In this document: positions 1 through 4,894 of the stretch, piece after piece | How positions within the stretch are numbered: position 1 is the first letter of the stretch | Layout: every line of letters starts with the position of its first letter | From: Coriobacteriales bacterium | GTDB lineage: Bacteria; Actinomycetota; Coriobacteriia; Coriobacteriales; UBA8131 | Length of the DNA: 6,957 bases | Direction of reading: 5' to 3' | Assembly (NCBI GenBank): GCA_031282085.1 | Contig: JAITEK010000024.1 | Location: forward strand, 1 to 6,957 | Program-made: the position numbers and the translations under genes | Notes under the pieces: generated by a model | Databases searched by the model: none | What the model was told of the DNA's origin: nothing | The model's input: the letters and a program-made list of their open reading frames with translations, nothing else

Positions 1-29
1 AGTAAGTCCGGTCGCTATCGCGCCCGGTT

Positions 30-56
30 GGATTCCGGCATAAAGCCGGAATGACG
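30..56 (+). repeat. Palindromic repeat unit 1 (REP/MITE-like hairpin)
   Basis: A 27-bp unit containing a perfect hairpin: arms ATTCCGGC (32-39) and GCCGGAAT (45-52) around the 5-nt loop ATAAA, flanked by GG on the left and GACG on the right. A second copy lies inverted at 68-94. Repeats of this general form (GGATTC...GAATGACG) are dispersed in many bacterial genomes and usually sit between genes, as here, downstream of an operon end. Its role is not known to me. Confidence 0.75.
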
Positions 57-67
57 AGAAAAAATCA

Positions 68-94
68 CGTCATTCTGGGTTTATCCCAGAATCC
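68..94 (-). repeat. Palindromic repeat unit 2, inverted copy of unit 1
   Basis: Perfect hairpin with arms ATTCTGGG (72-79) and CCCAGAAT (85-92) around TTTAT. Its reverse complement matches the unit at 30-56 at 23 of 27 positions, and the four differences form two compensated base pairs in the stem. The two units face each other across the A-rich 11-nt spacer AGAAAAAATCA (57-67). On the minus strand, in the direction of the operon that ends at 187, this hairpin is followed after a few bases by a TTTTTT run, so it could also act as a weak intrinsic terminator. The 6-nt gap between stem and T-run makes that uncertain. Confidence 0.75.
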
Positions 95-96
95 AC

Positions 97-116
97 CCGG
101 CGGCGGTAGCCGCCGG
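97..116. repeat. GC-rich inverted repeat
   Basis: Perfect 8-bp arms CCGGCGGC (97-104) and GCCGCCGG (109-116) around GGTA. It starts three bases after the second palindromic repeat unit. There is no T-run on either side, so a simple intrinsic terminator is unlikely. It may be part of the same composite repeat cluster. Confidence 0.6.
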
Positions 117-133
117 ATTCATTACACCCCGCG

Positions 134-150
134 GAGCGGCGCAGCCGCTC
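134..150. repeat. GC-rich inverted repeat
   Basis: Perfect 7-bp arms GAGCGGC (134-140) and GCCGCTC (144-150) with loop GCA. It lies 36 bases past the stop codon of the NrfD-like gene (187-189) and would be the first hairpin in the operon transcript after translation ends. It has no U-tract. It could protect the mRNA 3' end or assist factor-dependent termination; that role is inference. Confidence 0.5.
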
Positions 151-186
151 TCGTGACACAGTCGGTCATGCGTTGCTGCGATCCTC

Positions 187-1071
187 TCACGCCACGATAC
201 TCAGCGGCAGGGCTGCCACTACGATGAGCAGGCGCAGCAAAAAGCCGCCGACGAGCACGAACGCGCCTGTGGCAACGCCAAGGTAGCGGGCCGTCGCACT
301 TTCCTCAACCGCTTCGCTGGAGAAGAACAGTAGCTTGGTCTCCACAAGCACGTGGAGCACAAGCCCCAGTCCCACCAGACCCACCCAGAACGCGAGGGCA
401 TAACGCCCGCAGACAAGGCTCAGGACCGAGGCGGCGCCCGCGGTGCTGTTGTGGAAGGTTATGAACAGCAGCGAGGCCAGCAGCACCAACTCGATGAGGG
501 GTAGCACGTAGTGGGCTTTCTTCAGGCTCTTTATCTGCGCGAGCTCCTCGGGCGCAAAAAGCGCCCCCGCGAGCAGTATGGCCGCACCGCCCGCGGAGAG
601 CGCCGAGACGAGGAAGAGGATGGGCAATAGCGCCGTGTTCCACAGCGGAAAGGTCTTTGCAACCCCGAGCAAGGCGCCGGTATACAGCGCCACGCTGAGG
701 GCAAGGACAACGCCGAGCACGTCGAGCCACCGAGGCAGGGGGCGCCCCTTGAGGTCGAGCAGAAGCGCGATGAGCGCGATGAGCACAAAGCCCGACAAAA
801 AGACGACGCCCCAGGTCATGACTGAGCCGAAGTTAGTGAGCAGCAGCACAAAGCGCAGCGGGTTCTTAAGCCCCCCTTCGGCGTCTACTATCAGGAGGAG
901 CAGGCCCACGATTACCACCACCGGCACCATGATCAGCGCGTAACGACGCATCTTCTTAAGCGTGGGGAACAGCCAACCGAGCAGGGCGGCAAAGACGTAC
1001 GCGCCGCCGCCGACGCCAGCCAGGAACAGGTACCAGGCGATGATGGCGCCCCAGATAGGTTCAAACTCCAT
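187..1071 (-). CDS. NrfD/PsrC-type polytopic quinone-interacting membrane subunit
   Basis: Membrane anchor of a molybdoenzyme complex, 294 aa, expected to exchange electrons between the adjacent ferredoxin subunit and menaquinone. Eight hydrophobic spans are visible at about residues 7-35, 43-63, 81-106, 114-137, 143-171, 188-206, 222-250 and 262-288, the usual number for PsrC-like proteins. The first span has the family-typical W-x-I-x3-YLFL-x-G-GGGAY pattern, and the middle has an LYTGALLG...PLWNTALLP stretch like other NrfD/PsrC proteins. I chose the ATG at 1071 because GAGGTGA sits 5 nt before it. A GTG at 1080, overlapping the preceding stop as GTGA, would add three residues. It is the last gene of the minus-strand operon and is coupled to the ferredoxin gene before it. 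Family assignment is firm; the physiological direction of electron flow cannot be read from sequence. Confidence 0.9.
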   Translation of the reverse strand: MEFEPIWGAIIAWYLFLAGVGGGAYVFAALLGWLFPTLKKMRRYALIMVPVVVIVGLLLLIVDAEGGLKNPLRFVLLLTNFGSVMTWGVVFLSGFVLIALIALLLDLKGRPLPRWLDVLGVVLALSVALYTGALLGVAKTFPLWNTALLPILFLVSALSAGGAAILLAGALFAPEELAQIKSLKKAHYVLPLIELVLLASLLFITFHNSTAGAASVLSLVCGRYALAFWVGLVGLGLVLHVLVETKLLFFSSEAVEESATARYLGVATGAFVLVGGFLLRLLIVVAALPLSIVA

Positions 1072-1076
1072 GTCAT

Positions 1077-1083
1077 TCACCTC
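1077..1083 (-). promoter_or_regulatory. Ribosome-binding site deciding the NrfD-like start
   Basis: GAGGTGA on the minus strand, 5 nt before the ATG at 1071. It overlaps the end of the upstream ferredoxin gene, including its TGA stop. This favours the ATG over the in-frame GTG at 1080 and suggests translational coupling. Confidence 0.6.
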
Positions 1084-1616
1084 ACATAGAAGACGGAGAC
1101 CTGCGTAAGGTCGCCGGCGATGGGCAGGGCGTTGCGCTCGATAATCGCCCGGGAAAGCTCGCTATCCGGGTCGTCCAGATCGCCAAAGATACGTGCGTTG
1201 GTGAGACAGGCGTCCACGCAGGTGCAGGTCGCGGCGCCGCTTAGGGTCTGGACGGCGCAGAACCGGCACTTATCCACGGTGCCGCTCGTCTCGTTAAAGG
1301 AGCGCACCCGATAGGGGCAGGCCGCCATGCAGTATTTGCAGCCGATGCACCGCCCGGGGTCAACGCCTACAATGCCGCCATCACCCCTGAAAGAGGCCCC
1401 CGTGGGGCACACCGCAACGCAGGGAGCGTCCGCACAGTGCATACATTGCAGCGGCACATTCTCAAGGCTGACCAGCGGATACGTGCCGTGCTCGCGCTCC
1501 TCGAAGCGCACAAAGCCCTGCTCTGGCTCAAGGGAGTTCTGGCGCTGACAGGCGACCCGGCAGGCAAAGCAGCCGACGCAGCGGGTTGTGTCTATAAGCA
1601 TTCCGTAGCGCGTCAT
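1077..1616 (-). CDS. PsrB/DmsB-type ferredoxin subunit with four [4Fe-4S] clusters
   Basis: Electron-transfer subunit, 179 aa, linking the catalytic subunit encoded upstream to the NrfD-like membrane protein. Cysteines fall in four sets: C13/C16/C19/C23; C58/C61/C66/C70 (followed by PTGA); C90/C93/C96/C100 (followed by PYRVR); and C117/C120/C133/C137. This is the classic arrangement of the PsrB, PhsB and DmsB ferredoxins. It has no signal peptide, as expected for a subunit exported together with a Tat-bearing catalytic partner. The last set reads CVDACLTNAR, with leucine where most relatives have proline after the final cysteine, and there is an extra C131. The start is the ATG at 1616, which shares one base with the stop of the catalytic subunit gene (TGATG) and has AGGTGG 7 nt before it. 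A GTG one codon earlier is possible. Length and motifs are normal for the family, and no frameshift is seen. Confidence 0.9.
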   Translation of the reverse strand: MTRYGMLIDTTRCVGCFACRVACQRQNSLEPEQGFVRFEEREHGTYPLVSLENVPLQCMHCADAPCVAVCPTGASFRGDGGIVGVDPGRCIGCKYCMAACPYRVRSFNETSGTVDKCRFCAVQTLSGAATCTCVDACLTNARIFGDLDDPDSELSRAIIERNALPIAGDLTQVSVFYVR

Positions 1617-3802
1617 CACGCACCCACCTTTCTCACCGTAACGGGCGCCCCTTGCGTCAGCGCGGCGCCGTATCCCGGCTCTATCCTGAAGGGCACAAAA
1701 TCCAAGGGGTTCAGCCCCACACCCTGGGCGACCTTGAGTGAGGGAGAGGTGCAGCCGTAGCCGCTCGGCAGGTAGAGCGCCGTGGGATGGATGGCCTGAC
1801 TCACCTTGGCGCGCACACGCCCCACGACGCCGGCGCCAACAACCTCTACCTCGTCGCCGTCGGCGACGCCCAGACGTGTGGCAACTGCGCTGTTGATGTG
1901 GGCGCGCGCCAGGTTGTAATGCCGGGTGATCTCCCCCAGGTCCTCAATATCGTTGGTCCGGAGGTTCGAGACGGCACCCTCGCCGCTGACGAGGAGCAGC
2001 TGTTCCTCGTCAGCGGATGGCTCGGATGCGGGTTCTGGCTCAACCCAGGCGGGAGAGGCGCCGTAACCGGCAGCTTTGCACGCGTCGCTTGTGAATGGAA
2101 TCTTGCCGCTGGGCGTTTGGAGCTTGGGCAGCTTCCCGTACGAGAAGCCGGTGGTGTTCAGGTAGACGATTCCCTCACGCTTCAGCGCGGCTAGCGAGAG
2201 CCCCAGGGAGTCTGCCTGTGCGGATGCAAGCTCCTCAACGGTGAAGTCAAAATACTGCCCGACGCCGCACAGAGACGCCAACTCAGTGAAGATGCCGTCG
2301 GCCGTCCTGGTGCCGGGATGCCGTTGCTCGATGACCGGCGTGCTCACAGCCACACTCGGCGCCTTGCCGTTTATGAGCGTGGGTATCTCAAAACGCTCAA
2401 GATAGCTGGTCTCGGGGAGCACATAATCCGCGAGGAGGGCGGTCTCGGTCATCTGGACGTCGATGGCAACCACAAGCGAGAGCTTTCTCAGCGCGGCTTT
2501 GACAAAGGCGGTGTTGGTGCAGCTCGCCGCCGGGTCACTCTCATAGAACAACGCGCCTGCAAGTGTCCCCTCGTCGGCAGCCCGCACCATGTGGGCGACC
2601 GAGCCCGAGGTCGGGGCGACCAAGGGGTACTCGGCGTCGCCCAGCCGCCGCGTGCTGGGGTGGGGGATCGGAGGGATCAGCTCTGTGTCCAGCGCGCCGA
2701 ACTCCAGTGGCTCGCAGAGCAGCAGCCCGCCCTTCTGATTCCAGTTGCCGAGCAGGGTGTTGAGCAGGCAGAGGGCGCGTGCGGTCTCACCCGCATTCGC
2801 GTAGGCATGGCCGGCGCGTTTGGGCCAACCGCCTATCACGGCAGCAGCGGGCATCGCGGCGGCGAGCTCTGCTGCAAGGCGAGCGATAGTCGCGGCGGGT
2901 ATGCCGCATATCCGCTCTGCCCACGCGGGGCCATACGAGCGCAAAGTCCGCTCCCAGTCCTCAAAGCCCGTGGTCCATCGCTCGATAAAGCCGGCGTCGT
3001 AGTGGTGGCCGGTAACCAGTACGTTTGCCAGCGCCAGGACAAAGGCCAGCTCGGTGCCGGGGTTAAGCGGTACCCACTCGTCAGCCAGCACGGTCGAGCG
3101 GTCGCACCGCGGGCCAATAACCACCACGCGACCCCCTTTCTGGCGTGAGGCCAGCAGCTCCTGCAGCATACGGGGGAAGGAATCCTCCGCAGGGTTCGCA
3201 CCGATGAGCACGGTGAGCTTCGCGTTGGCTGTATCTGCCTCGTACTGCTCCGTACCGAGGGCCTGCCTGGTCCCGCTGGCGAACGAGAGGTCTACCGCCG
3301 CGGCGTCGGCGTAGCAGTTGGCGCAACCCAGCGCCTCCAGGAAGCGCCGCCCGTACCAGGCCCCGGTAGGGGCAAAGCTGTGTACCAGAGCCAGGGACCG
3401 CGGGTCTATCTCGCCGAGTCGTTCCGCTATCTCAGTGAGGGCCTGCTTCCAGCTGATAGGCGCAAAATCGCCGTTGGCGTTACGCTTCAGTGGGTCGGTG
3501 AGGCGGTTGGGCGAATAGGCTATCTGGGAATAGCCGTAGCCCTTGGCACAGAGCCTCCCCGCCGCGGCCGGATGTGCCGGCAGAGCTATCTGTTGGGCGA
3601 GTCGCCCGTAATGAGTGTGGCCGATATACCCGCATTGATGAGGACAGGCATTGCAGAGACTTGCGGCGGCGCCGTCCGTCGCGCCCTCTTTCTCTGAGTT
3701 CACTCTGGTTAGGAAGCCAAGGCCCAGATAGCCCGCTGTGGCCGCTGCAGCCACCCCGACGCCTCCTGTTACAAAGCCCCGCCTCGAGATATTCTTCAAC
3801 AT
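1616..3802 (-). CDS. Molybdopterin oxidoreductase catalytic subunit, PsrA/PhsA-like, Tat-exported
   Basis: Catalytic subunit (728 aa) of a complex iron-sulfur molybdoenzyme of the DMSO reductase superfamily. A Tat signal is clear: SRRGFVTGG at residues 6-14, followed by an alanine-rich hydrophobic stretch to about 31, so it should act outside the cytoplasmic membrane. The N-terminal [4Fe-4S] site is C50-x2-C53-x3-C57 ... C85-AKG. The pterin-binding core follows at about 95-550 (for example GANPAEDSF at 201-209), then a C-terminal dinucleotide-binding domain from about 602. The metal-ligand region is unusual: where PsrA/PhsA proteins have an H-x-S-x-C type motif, this protein has YADAAAVDLS (164-173), with no cysteine, serine or selenocysteine in the expected place. 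The substrate is therefore unknown; polysulfide, thiosulfate and arsenate are only family precedents. The ATG at 3802 has GAGAGGGG 6 nt upstream. It follows the YdhY-like gene by 16 nt and overlaps the ferredoxin gene by one base. Confidence 0.9.
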   Translation of the reverse strand: MLKNISRRGFVTGGVGVAAAATAGYLGLGFLTRVNSEKEGATDGAAASLCNACPHQCGYIGHTHYGRLAQQIALPAHPAAAGRLCAKGYGYSQIAYSPNRLTDPLKRNANGDFAPISWKQALTEIAERLGEIDPRSLALVHSFAPTGAWYGRRFLEALGCANCYADAAAVDLSFASGTRQALGTEQYEADTANAKLTVLIGANPAEDSFPRMLQELLASRQKGGRVVVIGPRCDRSTVLADEWVPLNPGTELAFVLALANVLVTGHHYDAGFIERWTTGFEDWERTLRSYGPAWAERICGIPAATIARLAAELAAAMPAAAVIGGWPKRAGHAYANAGETARALCLLNTLLGNWNQKGGLLLCEPLEFGALDTELIPPIPHPSTRRLGDAEYPLVAPTSGSVAHMVRAADEGTLAGALFYESDPAASCTNTAFVKAALRKLSLVVAIDVQMTETALLADYVLPETSYLERFEIPTLINGKAPSVAVSTPVIEQRHPGTRTADGIFTELASLCGVGQYFDFTVEELASAQADSLGLSLAALKREGIVYLNTTGFSYGKLPKLQTPSGKIPFTSDACKAAGYGASPAWVEPEPASEPSADEEQLLLVSGEGAVSNLRTNDIEDLGEITRHYNLARAHINSAVATRLGVADGDEVEVVGAGVVGRVRAKVSQAIHPTALYLPSGYGCTSPSLKVAQGVGLNPLDFVPFRIEPGYGAALTQGAPVTVRKVGA

Positions 3803-3818
3803 GACAAACCCCTCTCTG

Positions 3819-4592
3819 TCATCGGTGCTCTATGAGAGAGGCGGTGGAGACGGTGCCGGTCTCAAGCACCTTTGTGGAGATGTCGGCCCAATCGATGAAG
3901 GTGATGGCGCCGTTGGGGCACTGTTGGGCGCAGCGACCACAGGAGATGCACTTTGTCGACTTGCCAGTCTCGGGGTCAATGGTCGGCATATTCCAGGGGC
4001 AGGCCGCGTGGCACATGCCGCAGCCGATACAGCGCGTGGGGTCTACCATGCGCGCCCCGCTTTCCGGGCTTTCGTAGATGGCGTGTACCGGACAATTGTT
4101 GAGGCACCAGGGCTCTGCGCACTGCTTGCAGGTCTCTATCGTGTACTCGATGGCGCCAAAGATGCCATCCGGCGTATCGACGCCGTGACCGTAGTTGTAA
4201 TTGCGCCAAACCTGCACGCGTGCGATGTGCTGCGCGGTCTTCTTGTCGTTTTTGATGGTGCAACTCATCTCGCAACGCTGGCAGCCCGAGCACTTGGCAC
4301 GGTCGGTGACGATGAGCTTCTGCGGCGTGGTGCGCAACATGACGCGCCCGGCTGCGATGGCGGTGCTGGTGATGCCCCAACTGGCCAGCGCTCCGCCGGC
4401 CACCAGGCCCGCGATGCCGCAACCCGCCAGGGCCAACACGGTGCGTCGGGAGACGGGCTTGCCCGCGCCTTTCGGCAGGGCGCCGCTGCTGCCGCCGCCG
4501 CCGTCGGGCGCCTCCTTGCTGCTGGTCTCCTCTGTGAGCGCGAAGACCTCAACAGCTTCTTCCGGCGGGTCTTTCTTCATATTCTCAGACAT
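3819..4592 (-). CDS. ydhY: YdhY-like four-cluster ferredoxin with Tat-type signal
   Basis: Iron-sulfur electron carrier, 257 aa from the chosen start, resembling E. coli YdhY, the predicted redox partner of the YdhV tungsten/molybdenum enzyme. Shared features include RCxGCxRCExSC, the N-Y-x-(F/Y)-G and (L/F)YG-x(I/L)xYT segment, TC(K/R)QC(A/K)EP and CIGC. Cysteine sets are 101/104/107/111, 155/158/163/167, 188/191/194/198 and 215/218/221/225, giving four [4Fe-4S] clusters. The N-terminus is long and glycine-rich (residues 1-47). It is followed by S48-R49-R50-T-V-L and a hydrophobic stretch to about 81, which looks like a Tat signal or uncleaved anchor; LAGC at 55-58 resembles a lipobox but comes very soon after the arginines. 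The ATG at 4592 has AGGAGGAG 8 nt upstream. An in-frame ATG at 4685 would add 31 residues but lacks support. First gene of the minus-strand operon, divergent from ydhV. Confidence 0.87.
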   Translation of the reverse strand: MSENMKKDPPEEAVEVFALTEETSSKEAPDGGGGSSGALPKGAGKPVSRRTVLALAGCGIAGLVAGGALASWGITSTAIAAGRVMLRTTPQKLIVTDRAKCSGCQRCEMSCTIKNDKKTAQHIARVQVWRNYNYGHGVDTPDGIFGAIEYTIETCKQCAEPWCLNNCPVHAIYESPESGARMVDPTRCIGCGMCHAACPWNMPTIDPETGKSTKCISCGRCAQQCPNGAITFIDWADISTKVLETGTVSTASLIEHR

Positions 4593-4600
4593 CGTGATTA

Positions 4601-4608
4601 CTCCTCCT
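4601..4608 (-). promoter_or_regulatory. Strong ribosome-binding site of the ydhY-like gene
   Basis: AGGAGGAG on the minus strand, 8 nt before the ATG at 4592. It fixes that start over the longer alternative at 4685. Confidence 0.8.
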
Positions 4609-4619
4609 GCAAGCTGGTT

Positions 4620-4649
4620 GGCCCGAGGCGTCTTGTCGCGCCAAAGGCC
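4620..4649 (-). promoter_or_regulatory. Leader hairpin before the ydhY-like ribosome-binding site
   Basis: On the minus-strand transcript, GGCC(U) pairs with (G)GGCC as the outer stem. A 2x2 internal loop (UU/UC) follows, then GGCG pairs with CGCC around the 8-nt loop CGACAAGA. The hairpin ends 11 nt before the AGGAGGAG ribosome-binding site, close enough to affect translation. Whether it binds a ligand or protein cannot be told from one sequence. Confidence 0.4.
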
Positions 4650-4688
4650 CGATACTCCTTTCGGACAGGAACCGCCAATCACCATACG

Positions 4689-4700
4689 GTCTCAGACAAC
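4689..4700. promoter_or_regulatory. Candidate operator, copy 1 (GTCTCAGACAAC)
   Basis: A 12-bp sequence repeated exactly at 4855-4866. It contains the palindrome GTCT-C-AGAC. This copy lies 97 bp upstream of the ydhY-like start; the other lies 28 bp before the ydhV-like start. Such placement near both ends of a divergent promoter region suggests a shared regulator. No known consensus is recognised. Confidence 0.4.
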
Positions 4701-4770
4701 TGCCTGAAGTATGCCAAGGGGCCGCCGGGGGCGTTACCCTGTTTCTGGATATTTGGAGAACCTTTGCGAT

Positions 4771-4822
4771 TCGGCTGCGGATTACCCCTAAAGAGGGTAA
4801 GGAAGCTGCGCCCGCGCGCCGA
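4771..4822 (+). ncRNA. Candidate structured 5' leader of ydhV
   Basis: A branched-free but extended fold is visible. UCGGC (4771-4775) pairs with GCCGA (4818-4822); GCGG (4777-4780) pairs with CCGC (4812-4815); and an inner hairpin UUACCC (4782-4787) pairs with GGGUAA (4795-4800). The purine-rich GGAAGCUGCGC (4801-4811) stays unpaired on one side. It ends 72 nt before the ydhV-like start. A molybdenum/tungsten-cofactor riboswitch would fit the gene downstream, but I cannot match the full known Moco motif by eye, so this is only a candidate cis-acting RNA. Confidence 0.3.
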
Positions 4823-4854
4823 GAATAGCCCTGCGTCATTCCTCCAATACGAGA

Positions 4855-4866
4855 GTCTCAGACAAC
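4855..4866. promoter_or_regulatory. Candidate operator, copy 2 (GTCTCAGACAAC)
   Basis: Exact second copy of the 12-bp sequence at 4689-4700, same orientation, 166 bp apart. Here TCTCA (4856-4860) also finds an inverted partner TGAGA (4874-4878) just before the ribosome-binding site of the ydhV-like gene, so it might act as an operator or in an mRNA hairpin. Confidence 0.4.
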
Positions 4867-4883
4867 ACGGACTTGAGAGATTT

Positions 4884-4888
4884 GGAGA
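4884..4888 (+). promoter_or_regulatory. Ribosome-binding site of the ydhV-like gene
   Basis: GGAGA, 6 nt before the ATG at 4895. The surrounding ATTTGGAGAA (4880-4889) also occurs at 4751-4760. Confidence 0.7.
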
Positions 4889-4894
4889 ATAGCA

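Larger units (their letters stand above)
4593..4894. promoter_or_regulatory. Divergent control region between ydhY-like and ydhV-like genes
   Basis: 302 bp without a convincing gene. Both transcription units must start here. I could not assign clear -10/-35 boxes on either strand. The best minus-strand candidate is weak: TTCAGG and TATGGT with 16-bp spacing, running from about 4706 down to 4679, with the palindromic repeat lying between them. No FNR-like TTGAT-N4-ATCAA site and no sigma-54 site with correct GG-N10-GC spacing was found. The region holds a 12-bp direct repeat, TTACCC-type repeats, a foldable segment before ydhV and a hairpin before ydhY, listed separately. Confidence 0.6.

Noticed and set aside
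2318..3148. A 276-codon plus-strand open frame inside the molybdoenzyme gene
   Set aside because: Antisense to the conserved catalytic subunit, with arginine/glycine-rich shadow composition and no family features.
3265..3330. Selenocysteine at the molybdenum-ligand position of the catalytic subunit
   Set aside because: There is no in-frame TGA in this stretch; the expected position is an ordinary valine codon.
4593..4685. An N-terminal extension of the YdhY-like protein from the ATG at 4685
   Set aside because: The extension has no ribosome-binding site of note and would push the twin-arginine signal past residue 78. The ATG at 4592 has a near-perfect site.
4755..4767. A sigma-54-like promoter (TTGGAGAACCTTTGC)
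   Set aside because: GG and GC are separated by 9 instead of the required 10 bases, and the TGGCAC half is poor.
3738..4892. A 384-codon plus-strand open frame covering the ydhY-like gene and the intergenic region
   Set aside because: Most of it is antisense to a four-cluster ferredoxin with conserved cysteines. Its product shows no recognisable motif, only alanine/glycine-rich sequence.
4764..4892. A possible 42-codon leader peptide (TTG start, stop just before the ydhV ATG), preceded by the repeated ATTTGGAGAA
   Set aside because: The ribosome-binding-like GGAGA and the stop two bases before ydhV are suggestive, but the start is a rare TTG, the peptide has no recognisable feature, and the same bases fit an RNA fold.
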